Position numbers and translations under genes: made by a program
The notes under the pieces: model-generated
The model's input: the letters and a program-made list of their open reading frames with translations, nothing else
Told to the model about the DNA's origin: nothing
The model's database searches: none
From: Actinomycetospora cinnamomea
GTDB lineage: Bacteria > Actinomycetota > Actinomycetes > Mycobacteriales > Pseudonocardiaceae
Length of the DNA stretch: 64,000 nt
Direction of reading: 5' to 3'
Assembly (NCBI RefSeq): GCF_003096675.1
Contig: NZ_QEKW01000001.1
Location: forward strand, 372,001-436,000
Shown here: positions 37,994 through 46,161 of the stretch, piece by piece
Numbering within the stretch: position 1 is the first letter of the stretch
Layout: every line of letters begins with the position of its first letter

Positions 37994-38125
37994 ACGTCCC
38001 AGGATGGCCCAGGGCGCGGGAACCGACCGGGCGCCCCGGTCCGCGTGTTTGCGGTCACCGTCGGCGGGTCACCCGAGGGGTGTCGACCTGGTGAGTGGGA
38101 GCTGGGGAGCCTCCGCACACCGCAT

Positions 38126-38162
38126 GGTCCGGGCCCGCCGTTCGGGGCGGCGGGCCCGGACC
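38126..38162 (-). terminator. terminator after NlpC/P60 gene
   Basis: GGTCCGGGCCCGCCG (38126-38140) and CGGCGGGCCCGGACC (38148-38162) form a perfect 15-bp stem with a 7-base loop, 15 bp past the stop at 38177. Confidence 0.85.
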
Positions 38163-38176
38163 CCTTCACCTCGCGC

Positions 38177-39085
38177 TCAGGCGAAGCGGCGCGCGCCGAC
38201 GGCGTCGTCCATCCGGCGGGCCACCGACGCGACCCGGACGTCCTTGCCGGACTGCGGCGCCTCGATCATCTGGCCGTCACCGATGTACATGCCGACGTGG
38301 CTGACCGGGCTGTTGAAGAAGATGAGGTCGCCGGGCTGCAGGTTGTCGAGGTCGACGTCCTCGCCGGCCTGTGCCTGCGCCCGCGAGGTGCGCGGCAGCT
38401 CGACGCCGGCCTTCTCGAAGGCCCACTGCGTCAGGCCGGAGCAGTCGAACCCGCTCGGGCTGGTGCCGCCCCACACGTAGGGCACGCCCAGCTGGCTGCG
38501 CGCAGCCGCGATGGCCTGCTGCGCGACGGACGAGCCGGCCGAGGACACCTCCTCGCCGTCCGACCCGCTCGACGAGGCCTCGCTGCTGCGCTCCTGGTCC
38601 TGCTGGGTGGTCCGGGCGGCCGCCCGCGAGTCGGGCGAGTCGTGCTTGATCGACGAGACGCCGGAGGCCGGGCTCGACGCCACGACCGGCAGCACCGAGG
38701 TCGTGGCGGCGTCGAGGGCCGGGGCGGCCGGGGCCAGCGCGAGGTTCGCCGAGGCGAGCTCCGGGGAGATCGCGGTCTCGCCGGTGACGGGCGCCGCCTC
38801 GTCGCCGAGGAGCCCGTGCGTCGCCATTCCGCCGGCGGTCGCGACCGCGCCGAGCGCGGCCAGCGACAGGCCCGCGGTGCGCGCGGCGCGGCCCCACGGG
38901 TGGGGCGGCTCGCCGTGGCCGGCCGGACGCCCGTGCCGCCCGTGCGCCGAGCGCGAGCGGCGGTCGACGGGGACGACGCCCATCGAGCCGGCCGTCGCGG
39001 CCTCGGGGGCGCGGTGGCGTCCCCCGGGGCGCGGGGCCGGGGCCTGCTTCGACACCGGGTCGGTCTCGGGCAGCACAGCCGTCAT
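38177..39085 (-). CDS. secreted NlpC/P60 peptidoglycan endopeptidase
   Basis: 302 residues. After a 70-residue Arg/Pro-rich cytoplasmic start comes a membrane segment (TAGLSLAALGAVATAGGMATHGLLG), a disordered Ser/Ala spacer, and a C-terminal NlpC/P60 (C40) domain from about residue 190. The catalytic Cys is in SGFDCSGLTQWAF, the His in SHVGMYIGDG, and the polar third residue follows in MIEAPQ. It cleaves D-Glu to diamino-acid bonds in peptidoglycan stems, like RipA/RpfC-associated enzymes. ATG 39085 has GGAGATC upstream. A candidate MtrA-type site lies about 220 bp upstream. Confidence 0.9.
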   Translation of the reverse strand: MTAVLPETDPVSKQAPAPRPGGRHRAPEAATAGSMGVVPVDRRSRSAHGRHGRPAGHGEPPHPWGRAARTAGLSLAALGAVATAGGMATHGLLGDEAAPVTGETAISPELASANLALAPAAPALDAATTSVLPVVASSPASGVSSIKHDSPDSRAAARTTQQDQERSSEASSSGSDGEEVSSAGSSVAQQAIAAARSQLGVPYVWGGTSPSGFDCSGLTQWAFEKAGVELPRTSRAQAQAGEDVDLDNLQPGDLIFFNSPVSHVGMYIGDGQMIEAPQSGKDVRVASVARRMDDAVGARRFA

Positions 39086-39495
39086 GCGCGATCTCCACGC
39101 CCGCCGGGCGGCACGCGACGGACCGGGGGCCGTGGGGACGACCCCGGGTCCGCGGACTCCCGCGCCGCTGGGGAGCTGCGGCGCGAGGTCGGTCACCCGC
39201 CCCGTCCTGGGAGGTCGTGCGCTCCGGGGAGGCCGCCGGACGGGGAACCGGACGGAGCGGCCGAGCGCGTCACCGGGCTGATGCTCGGCGACGACCAGAA
39301 CGTAACCGATCCGTGACCACCCGGGACCACGCCACACCGTCCCAGCGCGCTCGCCGGTCGTCGCACCGCGCTCATCGGCGACCGTCGGAGCCACGGACCG
39401 CTCACCGCGCCACTGGCCCGTTCCGGTGACGACGAGCGGCCCCCCTCACCCCCGGTCGTGGTCTCGCGGCGGATCGGGGACGGCGCTCCGGGCTC
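39086..39495. other. 410-bp intergenic region between NlpC/P60 gene and recG
   Basis: No gene I can support. It must hold the long leftward leader and promoter of the NlpC/P60 gene and the 3' end of recG. The clearest element is GTAAC-N6-GTGAC at 39302-39317. I searched by eye for a c-di-AMP (ydaO) riboswitch, which often precedes such hydrolases in actinobacteria, and did not find its conserved segments on the correct strand. Confidence 0.4.
39302..39317. promoter_or_regulatory. candidate MtrA-type binding site
   Basis: GTAAC-CGATCC-GTGAC is a direct repeat of GTNAC units with an 11-bp period, the form reported for the actinobacterial response regulator MtrA, which controls NlpC/P60 and Rpf genes. 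Assignment is an inference from the motif and the downstream gene. Confidence 0.4.
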
Positions 39496-41706
39496 CTACA
39501 GACGGTCGAGGAACGCCGCCTCGTCCTCGCCGACCACGGAGCGGACGAGCCCGGCGAGACCCGGGTGGTCGGCGAGCGAGGGGTCGACGGCCAGCACCGC
39601 GCGGGCCTCCTCGCGGGCCTCGGCGATGACGTCGCCGTGGCGCAGCACCGAGAGCATGTGCAGCCCCGAGTGGCGGCCGGACTGCTGGGCGCCGAGGACG
39701 TCGCCCTCGTCGCGCACCTGGAGGTCGAGGCGGGCCACCTCGAACCCGTCGGGCGTGGCGGCCAGCCGCTCGAGCCGCTCGAGCGCGGGCGAGCCCGGCA
39801 GGGCGTCGGTGACGAGCAGGCACGACGAGGGCGCCGAGCCGCGCCCGACCCGTCCTCGCAGCTGGTGGAGCTGGGAGACCCCGAAGCGGTCGGCGTCCAT
39901 GATGATCATCATCGTGGCGTTGGGGACGTCGACGCCGACCTCGACGACGGTGGTGGCCACCAGCACGTCCACCCGGCCCTCGCCGAAGGCCCGCATGACC
40001 GCGTCCTTCTCGTCGGTGGGCAGCCGCCCGTGCAGGATCTCCAGCCGCAGCCCGGCGAGCGGGCCCTCGGCGAGCATCGGCCCGACCTCGCTGACCGCCA
40101 GCGGCGGGCGCGCGACCGGCGCCTCGGTCTCCTCGTCGCGCTCGGGGTCGAGCAGGTCGTCGGCCGCGGTCGGGGGCTGCTCCTCGCCCGGTTCGCCGCC
40201 CTCGTCGCCGATGCGCGGGCACACCACGTAGACCTGGTGGCCCGCACCGACCTCCTCGTGCACCCGCTCCCACGCCCGGTCGAGCCAGCGGGGCTTCACG
40301 CCCGCCGGCACCGCCGTGGTGGCGATCGGCCGGCGTCCCGCGGGCAGCTCGGTGAGCTCGGAGGTGTCGAGGTCGCCGTACAGCGTCAGCGCCACCGTGC
40401 GCGGGATCGGCGTGGCGGTCATGACGAGCACGTGCGGCGTCGTCTCCCCCGGCCGCGAGCGCAGCTCGTCGCGCTGGTGCACCCCGAAGCGGTGCTGCTC
40501 GTCGACCACGACGAGCCCGAGGTCGGCGAAGCCCACGCCCTGCTGGATCACGGCGTGGGTGCCGACGACGATGCCCGCGGCGCCCGACTGCGCGTCGAGC
40601 AGCGCCTCGCGGCGGGCCCTGGCACCCAGCGACCCGGTGAGGAGCGTGACCCGCGTCGCTCCCTCGGGGTCGGCGTCGAGCTCGCCCGCGCGTCCCAGCG
40701 GCCCGAGCATCGCCCGTAGCGAGCGCGCGTGCTGGGCGGCCAGGACCTCCGTGGGTGCCAGCAGCACCGCCTGCCGGCCGGCGTCGACGACCTGCAGCAT
40801 CGCCCGCAACGCCACGATCGTCTTGCCCGAGCCGACGTCGCCCTGCAGCAGGCGGTTGAGCGGCTCCGTGCCCGCCAGGGCGGCGCTCAGCGACTCACCC
40901 ACATCCCGCTGCGAGCCGGTGAGGGCGAACGGCAGCCGCGCGTCGAACGCGGCCGCGAGCCCGTCCTCCCGGCGCGGGCACGCGGGCGCGGGGCGGGTGG
41001 TGGCGCTGGCCCGTCGCCCGACCATCGCGAGCTGGAGCCCGAACGCCTCGTCCCACACGAGGCGCCGCCGCGCCGCCCGCTGCTCCTCGTAGGTGTCGGG
41101 CAGGTGCACCCGGCGCAGCGCGTCGCCCAGCGACGCGAGGCCGTGCGCGGCGCGCAGCGTGTCGGGCAGCGGGTCCTCGGGCTCGTCGAGCAGGTCGAGC
41201 ACCTGGCGCACGGCCATCATCACCTGCCACGACCGCAGCCTGCGGGTGGCCGGGTAGACGGGGATGAGGCCGGGCAGGTGGGCACTCGCCCCCGCGTTGA
41301 GCACGATGAAGTCCGGCGCCGCCAGCTGCCACCCGCCCTTGTAGCGGCTCAGGTCGCCCGAGAACAGCGCCTTCGTGCCCGGCTTGAGATCGCGCTCGCG
41401 GTAGGGCTGGTTGAAGAACGTGCACGTGAACCACTGGGCGCCGACCGACACCCGTGCCTCGAGGACGTGGCCGCGGCGGTGGCGCATCCGCCGGCCCGTG
41501 ACGCCCTCGACCGTCCCGAGCAGCGTGACGTGCTCGCCGGGGCGGAAACGCTGGTCCTCCCGGTCGGTGGCGCGGGTGACCGTCGCGTGCTCGATGTACT
41601 TGCGGGGGTAGTGCCGCAGGAGGTCGCCCACCGTGCGCAGCTCGAGCTGGCGGGCGAGCGGCCGCGCGGTCTTGTCGCCCAGGGCCGTGAGCAGCGACGT
41701 CTCCAT
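39496..41706 (-). CDS. recG: ATP-dependent DNA helicase RecG
   Basis: 736 residues. RecG remodels stalled replication forks and Holliday junctions. The wedge (OB-fold) domain lies at about 60-160 and the helicase core has Walker A LLQGDVGSGKTIVAL, DEQH box VVVDEQHRFGVHQR, motif III VMTATPIPRT, motif V VATTVVEVGVDVPNAT and motif VI QLRGRVGRGSAPS. An insertion of about 25 acidic residues (EPGEEQPPTAADDLLDPERDEETE) lies between motifs III and IV. ATG 41706 aligns with RecG N-termini; longer frames reach into the rpmB spacer. It is divergent from rpmB, and the DAK-type gene usually between them is missing. Confidence 0.96.
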   Translation of the reverse strand: METSLLTALGDKTARPLARQLELRTVGDLLRHYPRKYIEHATVTRATDREDQRFRPGEHVTLLGTVEGVTGRRMRHRRGHVLEARVSVGAQWFTCTFFNQPYRERDLKPGTKALFSGDLSRYKGGWQLAAPDFIVLNAGASAHLPGLIPVYPATRRLRSWQVMMAVRQVLDLLDEPEDPLPDTLRAAHGLASLGDALRRVHLPDTYEEQRAARRRLVWDEAFGLQLAMVGRRASATTRPAPACPRREDGLAAAFDARLPFALTGSQRDVGESLSAALAGTEPLNRLLQGDVGSGKTIVALRAMLQVVDAGRQAVLLAPTEVLAAQHARSLRAMLGPLGRAGELDADPEGATRVTLLTGSLGARARREALLDAQSGAAGIVVGTHAVIQQGVGFADLGLVVVDEQHRFGVHQRDELRSRPGETTPHVLVMTATPIPRTVALTLYGDLDTSELTELPAGRRPIATTAVPAGVKPRWLDRAWERVHEEVGAGHQVYVVCPRIGDEGGEPGEEQPPTAADDLLDPERDEETEAPVARPPLAVSEVGPMLAEGPLAGLRLEILHGRLPTDEKDAVMRAFGEGRVDVLVATTVVEVGVDVPNATMMIIMDADRFGVSQLHQLRGRVGRGSAPSSCLLVTDALPGSPALERLERLAATPDGFEVARLDLQVRDEGDVLGAQQSGRHSGLHMLSVLRHGDVIAEAREEARAVLAVDPSLADHPGLAGLVRSVVGEDEAAFLDRL

Positions 41707-41893
41707 GCCGACCACGCGGGAGAGGATGTCACCCCGCACCGACAGCGCCCGGGGTCGACCCGCGCCCGTCCCGCCCCGGCGACCCCGGCGCCCGGGGCCG
41801 CGCGCGTCCTCGGTTACGCTGGAGAGGAGTGCGCACCGCCGGTGACGGCGTGGGTGCGCGAGCGGAATCGTCAGCGTGTCGAGGAGTTCAGCC
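41707..41893. promoter_or_regulatory. divergent recG / rpmB promoter region
   Basis: 187 bp. For rpmB, a TACGCT hexamer at 41815-41820 is a likely -10 about 74 bp upstream of its GTG, and GAGGAG at 41881-41886 is the ribosome binding site. No gene is present. Confidence 0.5.
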
Positions 41894-42082
41894 GTGAGTG
41901 CCGTCTGTGACGTGTGCGCGAAGGGCCCGGGGTTCGGGAAGTCGGTGTCGCACTCGCACGTGCGCACGAACCGCCGCTGGAACCCGAACGTGCAGGTCGT
42001 GCACACCCGTCTGGCCAACGGCAACCGGAAGCGGATGAACGTCTGCACGTCCTGCCTGAAGGCCGGCAAGGTCGCTCGCTGA
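41894..42082 (+). CDS. rpmB: 50S ribosomal protein L28
   Basis: 62 residues. [34 protein letters not shown] is clearly L28, with CxxC and a second C-x2-C ([11 protein letters not shown]) that together form a zinc site, so this is the zinc-binding form, as for L32 in this window. GTG 41894 is preferred because GAGGAG precedes it by 7 bases and it matches the family N-terminus. It is monocistronic and divergent from recG. Confidence 0.95.
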   Translation: MSAVCDVCAKGPGFGKSVSHSHVRTNRRWNPNVQVVHTRLANGNRKRMNVCTSCLKAGKVAR

Positions 42083-42240
42083 CCCAGCGACCCTCGTCCC
42101 ACGGCGCCACCGGCGCACCGCGGGTCTCCGTCGGCGACGGCGCCGGGACGCACCGCGGGTCCGCGGTCGCCCGGTGATGGTCGCCGTCGACGCGCTCGTC
42201 GAGGTCGACCGAACCCGGCGCCGACCGCAGCGGCGGCCCC

Positions 42241-42462
42241 TCAGGCCGGTTCGAGCAGGTCGTCGAAGTCGCCGTCCTTGGCGCCGAGGAGGAACGCCGT
42301 GATCTCGGCGCGCGTGTAGACGAGGACCGGACCGTCGCGGTGGCGCGCGTTGCGCACGGCCGCCCCGCCGTCGGGCAACGGCGCGACCTCGACGCAGCTC
42401 CCCCGCGGTGTGGTGCGGCGGCTCTTGCGCCACGCCAGGCCGGCGGTGTCGGATTCGGTCAT
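42241..42462 (-). CDS. DUF397 domain protein
   Basis: 73 residues. The DUF397 core is recognisable: LAWRKSRRTTPRGSCVEVAPLPDGGAAVRNARHRDGPVLVYTRAEITAFLLGAKDGDFDDL, covering the whole protein. In streptomycetes and relatives these small proteins are usually encoded beside an XRE-type (DUF5753) regulator, and some act as its partner (BldB/WhiJ-like systems). No such regulator is next to it, so it is an orphan. GGAGGG lies 13 bases upstream of ATG 42462; a GTG at 42472 is an alternative start. Confidence 0.85.
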   Translation of the reverse strand: MTESDTAGLAWRKSRRTTPRGSCVEVAPLPDGGAAVRNARHRDGPVLVYTRAEITAFLLGAKDGDFDDLLEPA

Positions 42463-42593
42463 CTCGGGCACGGGCCCTCCCCCAGAACGTGCACCAGCTC
42501 TCGCCGGGTGCAGGTGTTCTTGCATCTGCAATCTACGTGGGTGAGACTCGGTCACGTCGCGAACGTCGGGTGGAGCGACGAACGGAGGTCCGC

Positions 42594-42986
42594 GTGAGCC
42601 AGCCGGGACGCCCACGGGCCGCGGGCCGCACGTCCGCACCGCTGCGTGTGTCGTCCGAACGGCTCACCGACGAGGAGGCCCGCGCCGCCGCGGCCACCCC
42701 TCCGGCACCCGCCGAGCCCACCGGTCCCGTCCGGACGGTCCCGCCGCCACACCCGGCGGCCTCACCACCCGCGGCCACGGCCGTCGCCGCGCCCGTCGTC
42801 GCCCGGCCGTCGCTGCCCGTGGTCGCCCCACGGCCCCGGCGACGCCTCGCCGACCTGTGGCGCCTGCTGTTCTCGCGCCGCCGCGCCGGGCGCCACCGTC
42901 CGGAGACGACGCCCCCGCAGGGCTGGAGCATGTTCGCCCCCCAGCGCCGGCGCCCGCCGGGGCGGCGCTGGGGCCGCCGGATCTAG
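42594..42986 (+). CDS. hypothetical basic Pro/Ala-rich protein
   Basis: 130 residues, not recognised. It has many Pro, Ala and Arg, one short amphipathic or hydrophobic segment ([18 protein letters not shown], about 80-97) that could touch the membrane, and a strongly basic end. GGAGG at 42584-42588 supports GTG 42594. Its stop TAG and the ung stop on the other strand share the four bases CTAG (42983-42986). Low complexity makes the call modest. Confidence 0.5.
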   Translation: MSQPGRPRAAGRTSAPLRVSSERLTDEEARAAAATPPAPAEPTGPVRTVPPPHPAASPPAATAVAAPVVARPSLPVVAPRPRRRLADLWRLLFSRRRAGRHRPETTPPQGWSMFAPQRRRPPGRRWGRRI

Positions 42987-43663
42987 GGCAGGCGCCAGTC
43001 GACCGGCTCGTCGCCGAGCTCGAGGAGGAACTCGTCGACCCGGCTGAACGGGTGCGAGCCGAAGAACCCGCGGTCCGCCGACATCGGGCTCGGGTGCGCC
43101 GACTCCACGGTCGGTACGTCCTCGCCCAGCAGCGGCTTGACCGTCTGCGCGTCGCGGCCCCACAGCACCGCCACGAGCGGCTGGTCGGGCCGCGCGACGA
43201 GCGCCGACACCGCGGCCTCGGTGATCTTCTCCCAGCCCTTGTTGCGGTGCGACCCCGGCGACCCGGGCTCCACGGTGAGGACCCTGTTGAGCAGCAGCAC
43301 GCCGCGGGCCGCCCAGGGCGAGAGGTCACCGCTGGTGGGCGGCGGGTGCCCGAGGTCGCTCGTGTACTCGCGGAAGATGTTCTGCAGGCTCTTCGGCAGC
43401 GGGCGCACCTCGGGCGCGACCGAGAACGACAGCCCGACCGCGTGCCCGGGGGTCGGGTACGGGTCCTGGCCCATGACCAGCACACGCACCTCGTCGAACG
43501 GCTGCGCGAAGGCACGCAGCACGTTCGGCCCCGCGGGCAGGTACTTCCGCCCGGCGGCCACCTCGGAGCGCAGGAAGTCACCCATCGCCGCGACGGTGTC
43601 CGCGACCGGCTCGAGCGCCTCCGCCCAGCCGGCCTCGACGCTCTCGGAGAGTGGACGGGCCAC
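42983..43663 (-). CDS. ung: uracil-DNA glycosylase
   Basis: 226 residues from GTG 43663. Family 1 UDG removes uracil from DNA after cytosine deamination. The water-activating motif [22 protein letters not shown] (about residues 58-79) and the C-terminal motif [21 protein letters not shown] (minor-groove loop) are intact, as is [10 protein letters not shown] prefer GTG 43663 to the longer frame starting 43690 because GGAGG precedes it by 8 bases and [13 protein letters not shown] aligns with the start of mycobacterial Ung. Confidence 0.95.
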   Translation of the reverse strand: MARPLSESVEAGWAEALEPVADTVAAMGDFLRSEVAAGRKYLPAGPNVLRAFAQPFDEVRVLVMGQDPYPTPGHAVGLSFSVAPEVRPLPKSLQNIFREYTSDLGHPPPTSGDLSPWAARGVLLLNRVLTVEPGSPGSHRNKGWEKITEAAVSALVARPDQPLVAVLWGRDAQTVKPLLGEDVPTVESAHPSPMSADRGFFGSHPFSRVDEFLLELGDEPVDWRLP

Positions 43664-43779
43664 GGTGGGAGCCTCCGCAAGGACGGGCACGGGTCATTCC
43701 GGTCGGCGAGCCGACCCGGGTTCGACGCTAGCGCCCGCCGCACGACGGTCCGCACCCACCCGTAGCCCCGCTGATCCCT

Positions 43780-43826
43780 CCCGGTGCTCCGCCGACCCGA
43801 TCAGATCGGGTCGGCGGAGCACCGGG
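43780..43826. repeat. 47-bp near-perfect palindrome at the GNAT stop codon
   Basis: 23-bp arms (43780-43802 and 43804-43826) pair completely around one central base. The palindrome includes the last eight codons and the stop of the GNAT gene at 43801-44334. It lies 117 bp upstream of the ung start. It can form a very stable hairpin in either transcript. Confidence 0.9.
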
Positions 43827-44334
43827 GGCGATCATGGTCGGGAGCGAGCCCGCGGGCGAAGCAGATGCTGCCCGGGGCGTCCCGGTAGACGCCGAACCCC
43901 GGCATCTCGTGATAGCCCCGCGCCCGGTAGAACGCGATCGCCTCGGGCTGGGCGCTGCCGCTCTCGAGCACCGTGCGCCCGCACCCCGCCGCCGCGGCGG
44001 TGCGCTCGAGCTCGGCGAGCACGGCCGTCGCCAGCCCGCGCCGACGGTGCGCCGGGTCGACCCACATGCGCTTGATCTCCGCGTCGCCCGGGCGCAGCAC
44101 GTCGCGGTCCCTGGCCTCGATCGTCGCGGGCTCGTGGCGCCGCCAGCCCCCGCAGCACACCGGTCCGGTGCCGGGAAGGCTCCCGAGGAGGAAGATCCCG
44201 CGCGGCGGGCTGAACTCGGCCGGGTCGACGGGCGTGCGGTCGGCGCCGCCATAGCGCTCCACGTAGAACGCCTGCACGGCGTCGACGAACCGCACGCTCT
44301 CCGGGTCGTCGTACGCCGCGACCCGGAAGGTCAC
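43801..44334 (-). CDS. GNAT family N-acetyltransferase
   Basis: 177 residues from GTG 44334. The GNAT core is clear: AEIKRMWVDPAHRRRGLATAVLAELERTAAAAGCGRTVLESGSAQPEAIAFYRARGYHEMPGFG, with acetyl-CoA motif A HRRRGLATAVL at about residues 101-111. The substrate is unknown. A longer frame could start at GTG 44415 but would be encoded by a 16-bp stem-loop (44345-44397), so the shorter start is preferred. The last residues are encoded by a palindrome. Confidence 0.82.
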   Translation of the reverse strand: MTFRVAAYDDPESVRFVDAVQAFYVERYGGADRTPVDPAEFSPPRGIFLLGSLPGTGPVCCGGWRRHEPATIEARDRDVLRPGDAEIKRMWVDPAHRRRGLATAVLAELERTAAAAGCGRTVLESGSAQPEAIAFYRARGYHEMPGFGVYRDAPGSICFARGLAPDHDRPRCSADPI

Positions 44335-44344
44335 CGATACGGAC

Positions 44345-44397
44345 GGGGCGAGGGACGCCCCCGGTGCGTCGCAGGCAGCCAGGGCGTCCCTCGCCCC
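44345..44397 (-). terminator. stem-loop between aceB and GNAT gene
   Basis: GGGGCGAGGGACGCCC (44345-44360) and GGGCGTCCCTCGCCCC (44382-44397) pair perfectly over 16 bp around a 21-base loop, starting 24 bp beyond the aceB stop. It is the likely aceB terminator. Confidence 0.8.
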
Positions 44398-44420
44398 CTC
44401 GCGGGGAGCCGTCACGCGTC

Positions 44421-46025
44421 CTAGTCGATCAGCTCGTAGGCCGGCAGCGTGAGGAACTCGACGTAGTCGTCGGCGAGCGCGACGGACTCGAAGACGTCGC
44501 GGGCGTCCTGCCAGCGGCCCTTCTCGAACACGTCCTCGCCCACCGTCTCCTTGATCTTCTGCAGCTCCTCGTCGATCACCCGGCGGACGAGGTCGGGCGT
44601 CACCTTCTGTCCGTCGTCCAGCGCGATGTCGTTGTGGATCCACTGCCACACCTGCGAGCGGGAGATCTCCGCGGTGGCGGCGTCCTCCATCATGTTGAAG
44701 ATGCCGGCCGCGCCGGTGCCCGACAGCCAGGACTGGATGTACTGCAGGCCCACCGACACGTCGTTGCGCAGGCCCGCCTCCGTGATGTCCCCGGGCGTCG
44801 AGCGGACGTCGAGCAGCTCGGCGGCCCCCACACGGACGTCCTCGCGGGTCCTGTCGAGCTGGTTGGGCCGGTCGCCGAGGACCTTGGTGAACTCCTCGCG
44901 GCAGATCTCGACGAGGTCCGGGTGGGCGACCCAGGAGCCGTCGTAGCCGTCGCCGGCCTCGCGGGCCTTGTCCTCGTGGACCTTGGCCATGGCCTTCTCG
45001 TTGGCCTCGGGGTCCTTGCGCGACGGGATGAACGCCGCCATGCCGCCGATCGCGAAAGCGCCGCGCTTGTGGCAGGTGCGCACGAGCAGCTCGGAGTAGG
45101 CGCGCATGAACGGCACGGTCATACCCACCGAGTTGCGGTCGGGCAGCACGAAGTCGCGGCCCTGCTCGCGGAAGTTCTTGATCACCGAGAACAGGTAGTC
45201 CCAGCGCCCGGCGTTGAGGCCCGAGGCGTGGTCGCGCAGCTCGTAGAGGATCTCCTCCATCTCGAACGCCGCGGTGATCGTCTCGATGAGCACGGTGGCG
45301 CGGACGGTGCCCTGCGGGATGCCCAGCAGGTCCTGCGCCTTGACGAACACGTCGTTCCACAGCCGCGCCTCGAGGTGCGACTCCATCTTCGGCAGGTAGA
45401 AGTACGGCCCGCTGCCGCGGTCGACCAGCCCGCGGGCGTTGTGGAAGAAGTACAGCCCGAAGTCGACGAGCCCGCCGGCGATCTTCTCGCCGTCGACGGT
45501 GATGTGCTTCTCGTCCAGGTGCCACCCCCGGGGGCGCAGCACGACGGTCGGCTGCTCGTCCGCGGTGACCTCGTAGTGCTTGCCCTCGGGACTGTCGTAG
45601 GTCAGCTTGCCGTCGCCGGACTGCGCGTCGATGAGGTTGACCTGGCCGGAGATGACCAGCTCCCAGGTGGGCGCGTGCGAGTCCTCGAAGTCGGCCAGCC
45701 AGACCTTCGCGCCGGAGTTCAGCGCGTTGATCGTCATCTTGCGGTCGGTGGGACCCGTCATCTCGACCCGGCGATCGCGCAGGTCGGCGGGCGCCTCGGC
45801 GACCTTCCAGTCCCCGTCGCGGACGTCCTGCGTCTCGGGGAGGAAGTCGAGAGTGCCGGTGCGCGCGATCTCCGCGCGACGCTCCTTGCGGCGCTCGAGG
45901 AGCTGCCGGCGCGTCGGCTGCGCGTGCCGGTGCAGCTCGGCCAGGAACGCGAGCGCGTCGTCGGTGAGCACCTCCTCCTGCCGCTCGACGGTGTACCCGG
46001 ACACCTCGACACCGGTGGTCGACAT
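44421..46025 (-). CDS. aceB: malate synthase A
   Basis: 534 residues, the length of malate synthase A (not the 720-residue G form usual in mycobacteria). It condenses glyoxylate and acetyl-CoA to malate. Signature segments include [30 protein letters not shown] and [20 protein letters not shown] (about residues 207-226). The catalytic Asp lies in the C-terminal plug region near WQWIHND. It is divergent from an IclR regulator, with a palindromic operator between them, and faces the glycolate oxidase genes, so its job here is to use glyoxylate made from glycolate. Confidence 0.97.
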   Translation of the reverse strand: MSTTGVEVSGYTVERQEEVLTDDALAFLAELHRHAQPTRRQLLERRKERRAEIARTGTLDFLPETQDVRDGDWKVAEAPADLRDRRVEMTGPTDRKMTINALNSGAKVWLADFEDSHAPTWELVISGQVNLIDAQSGDGKLTYDSPEGKHYEVTADEQPTVVLRPRGWHLDEKHITVDGEKIAGGLVDFGLYFFHNARGLVDRGSGPYFYLPKMESHLEARLWNDVFVKAQDLLGIPQGTVRATVLIETITAAFEMEEILYELRDHASGLNAGRWDYLFSVIKNFREQGRDFVLPDRNSVGMTVPFMRAYSELLVRTCHKRGAFAIGGMAAFIPSRKDPEANEKAMAKVHEDKAREAGDGYDGSWVAHPDLVEICREEFTKVLGDRPNQLDRTREDVRVGAAELLDVRSTPGDITEAGLRNDVSVGLQYIQSWLSGTGAAGIFNMMEDAATAEISRSQVWQWIHNDIALDDGQKVTPDLVRRVIDEELQKIKETVGEDVFEKGRWQDARDVFESVALADDYVEFLTLPAYELID

Positions 46026-46077
46026 TGGCCAGCACTCCTCACGACGGGACCTGGTGCTGTTCGCTTTTCTACATCAT

Positions 46078-46102
46078 GGAAGTTGACTTCCGCAATGCGG
46101 AA
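46078..46102. promoter_or_regulatory. IclR-type operator in the aceB / IclR spacer
   Basis: TTCCGCAATGCGGAA (46088-46102) is a perfect 15-bp palindrome of the form TTCCG-N5-CGGAA. A second, overlapping inverted repeat, GGAAG-TTGA-CTTCC, covers 46078-46091. Both lie between the aceB start (46025) and the IclR start (46162). The assignment to the adjacent IclR protein is an inference. Confidence 0.75.
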
Positions 46103-46161
46103 TGATGGGGTGACCGCGTCGGTGATCCCCCTCATGGGCGTACCCGGGAAGGAGAACCCCG

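Noticed and set aside
39086-39495. c-di-AMP (ydaO) riboswitch upstream of the NlpC/P60 gene
   Set aside because: Such switches often precede these genes in actinobacteria, but the conserved segments were not found on the leftward strand; a GGACGGGGAACCGG stretch exists only on the wrong strand.
41706-42153. N-terminally extended RecG reading through the rpmB gene
   Set aside because: The extension is antisense to rpmB and unlike RecG; ATG 41706 matches the family N-terminus.
43664-43690. Longer Ung start at GTG 43690
   Set aside because: GGAGG with correct spacing and the [14 protein letters not shown]-terminus support GTG 43663; the extra nine residues are unlike the family.
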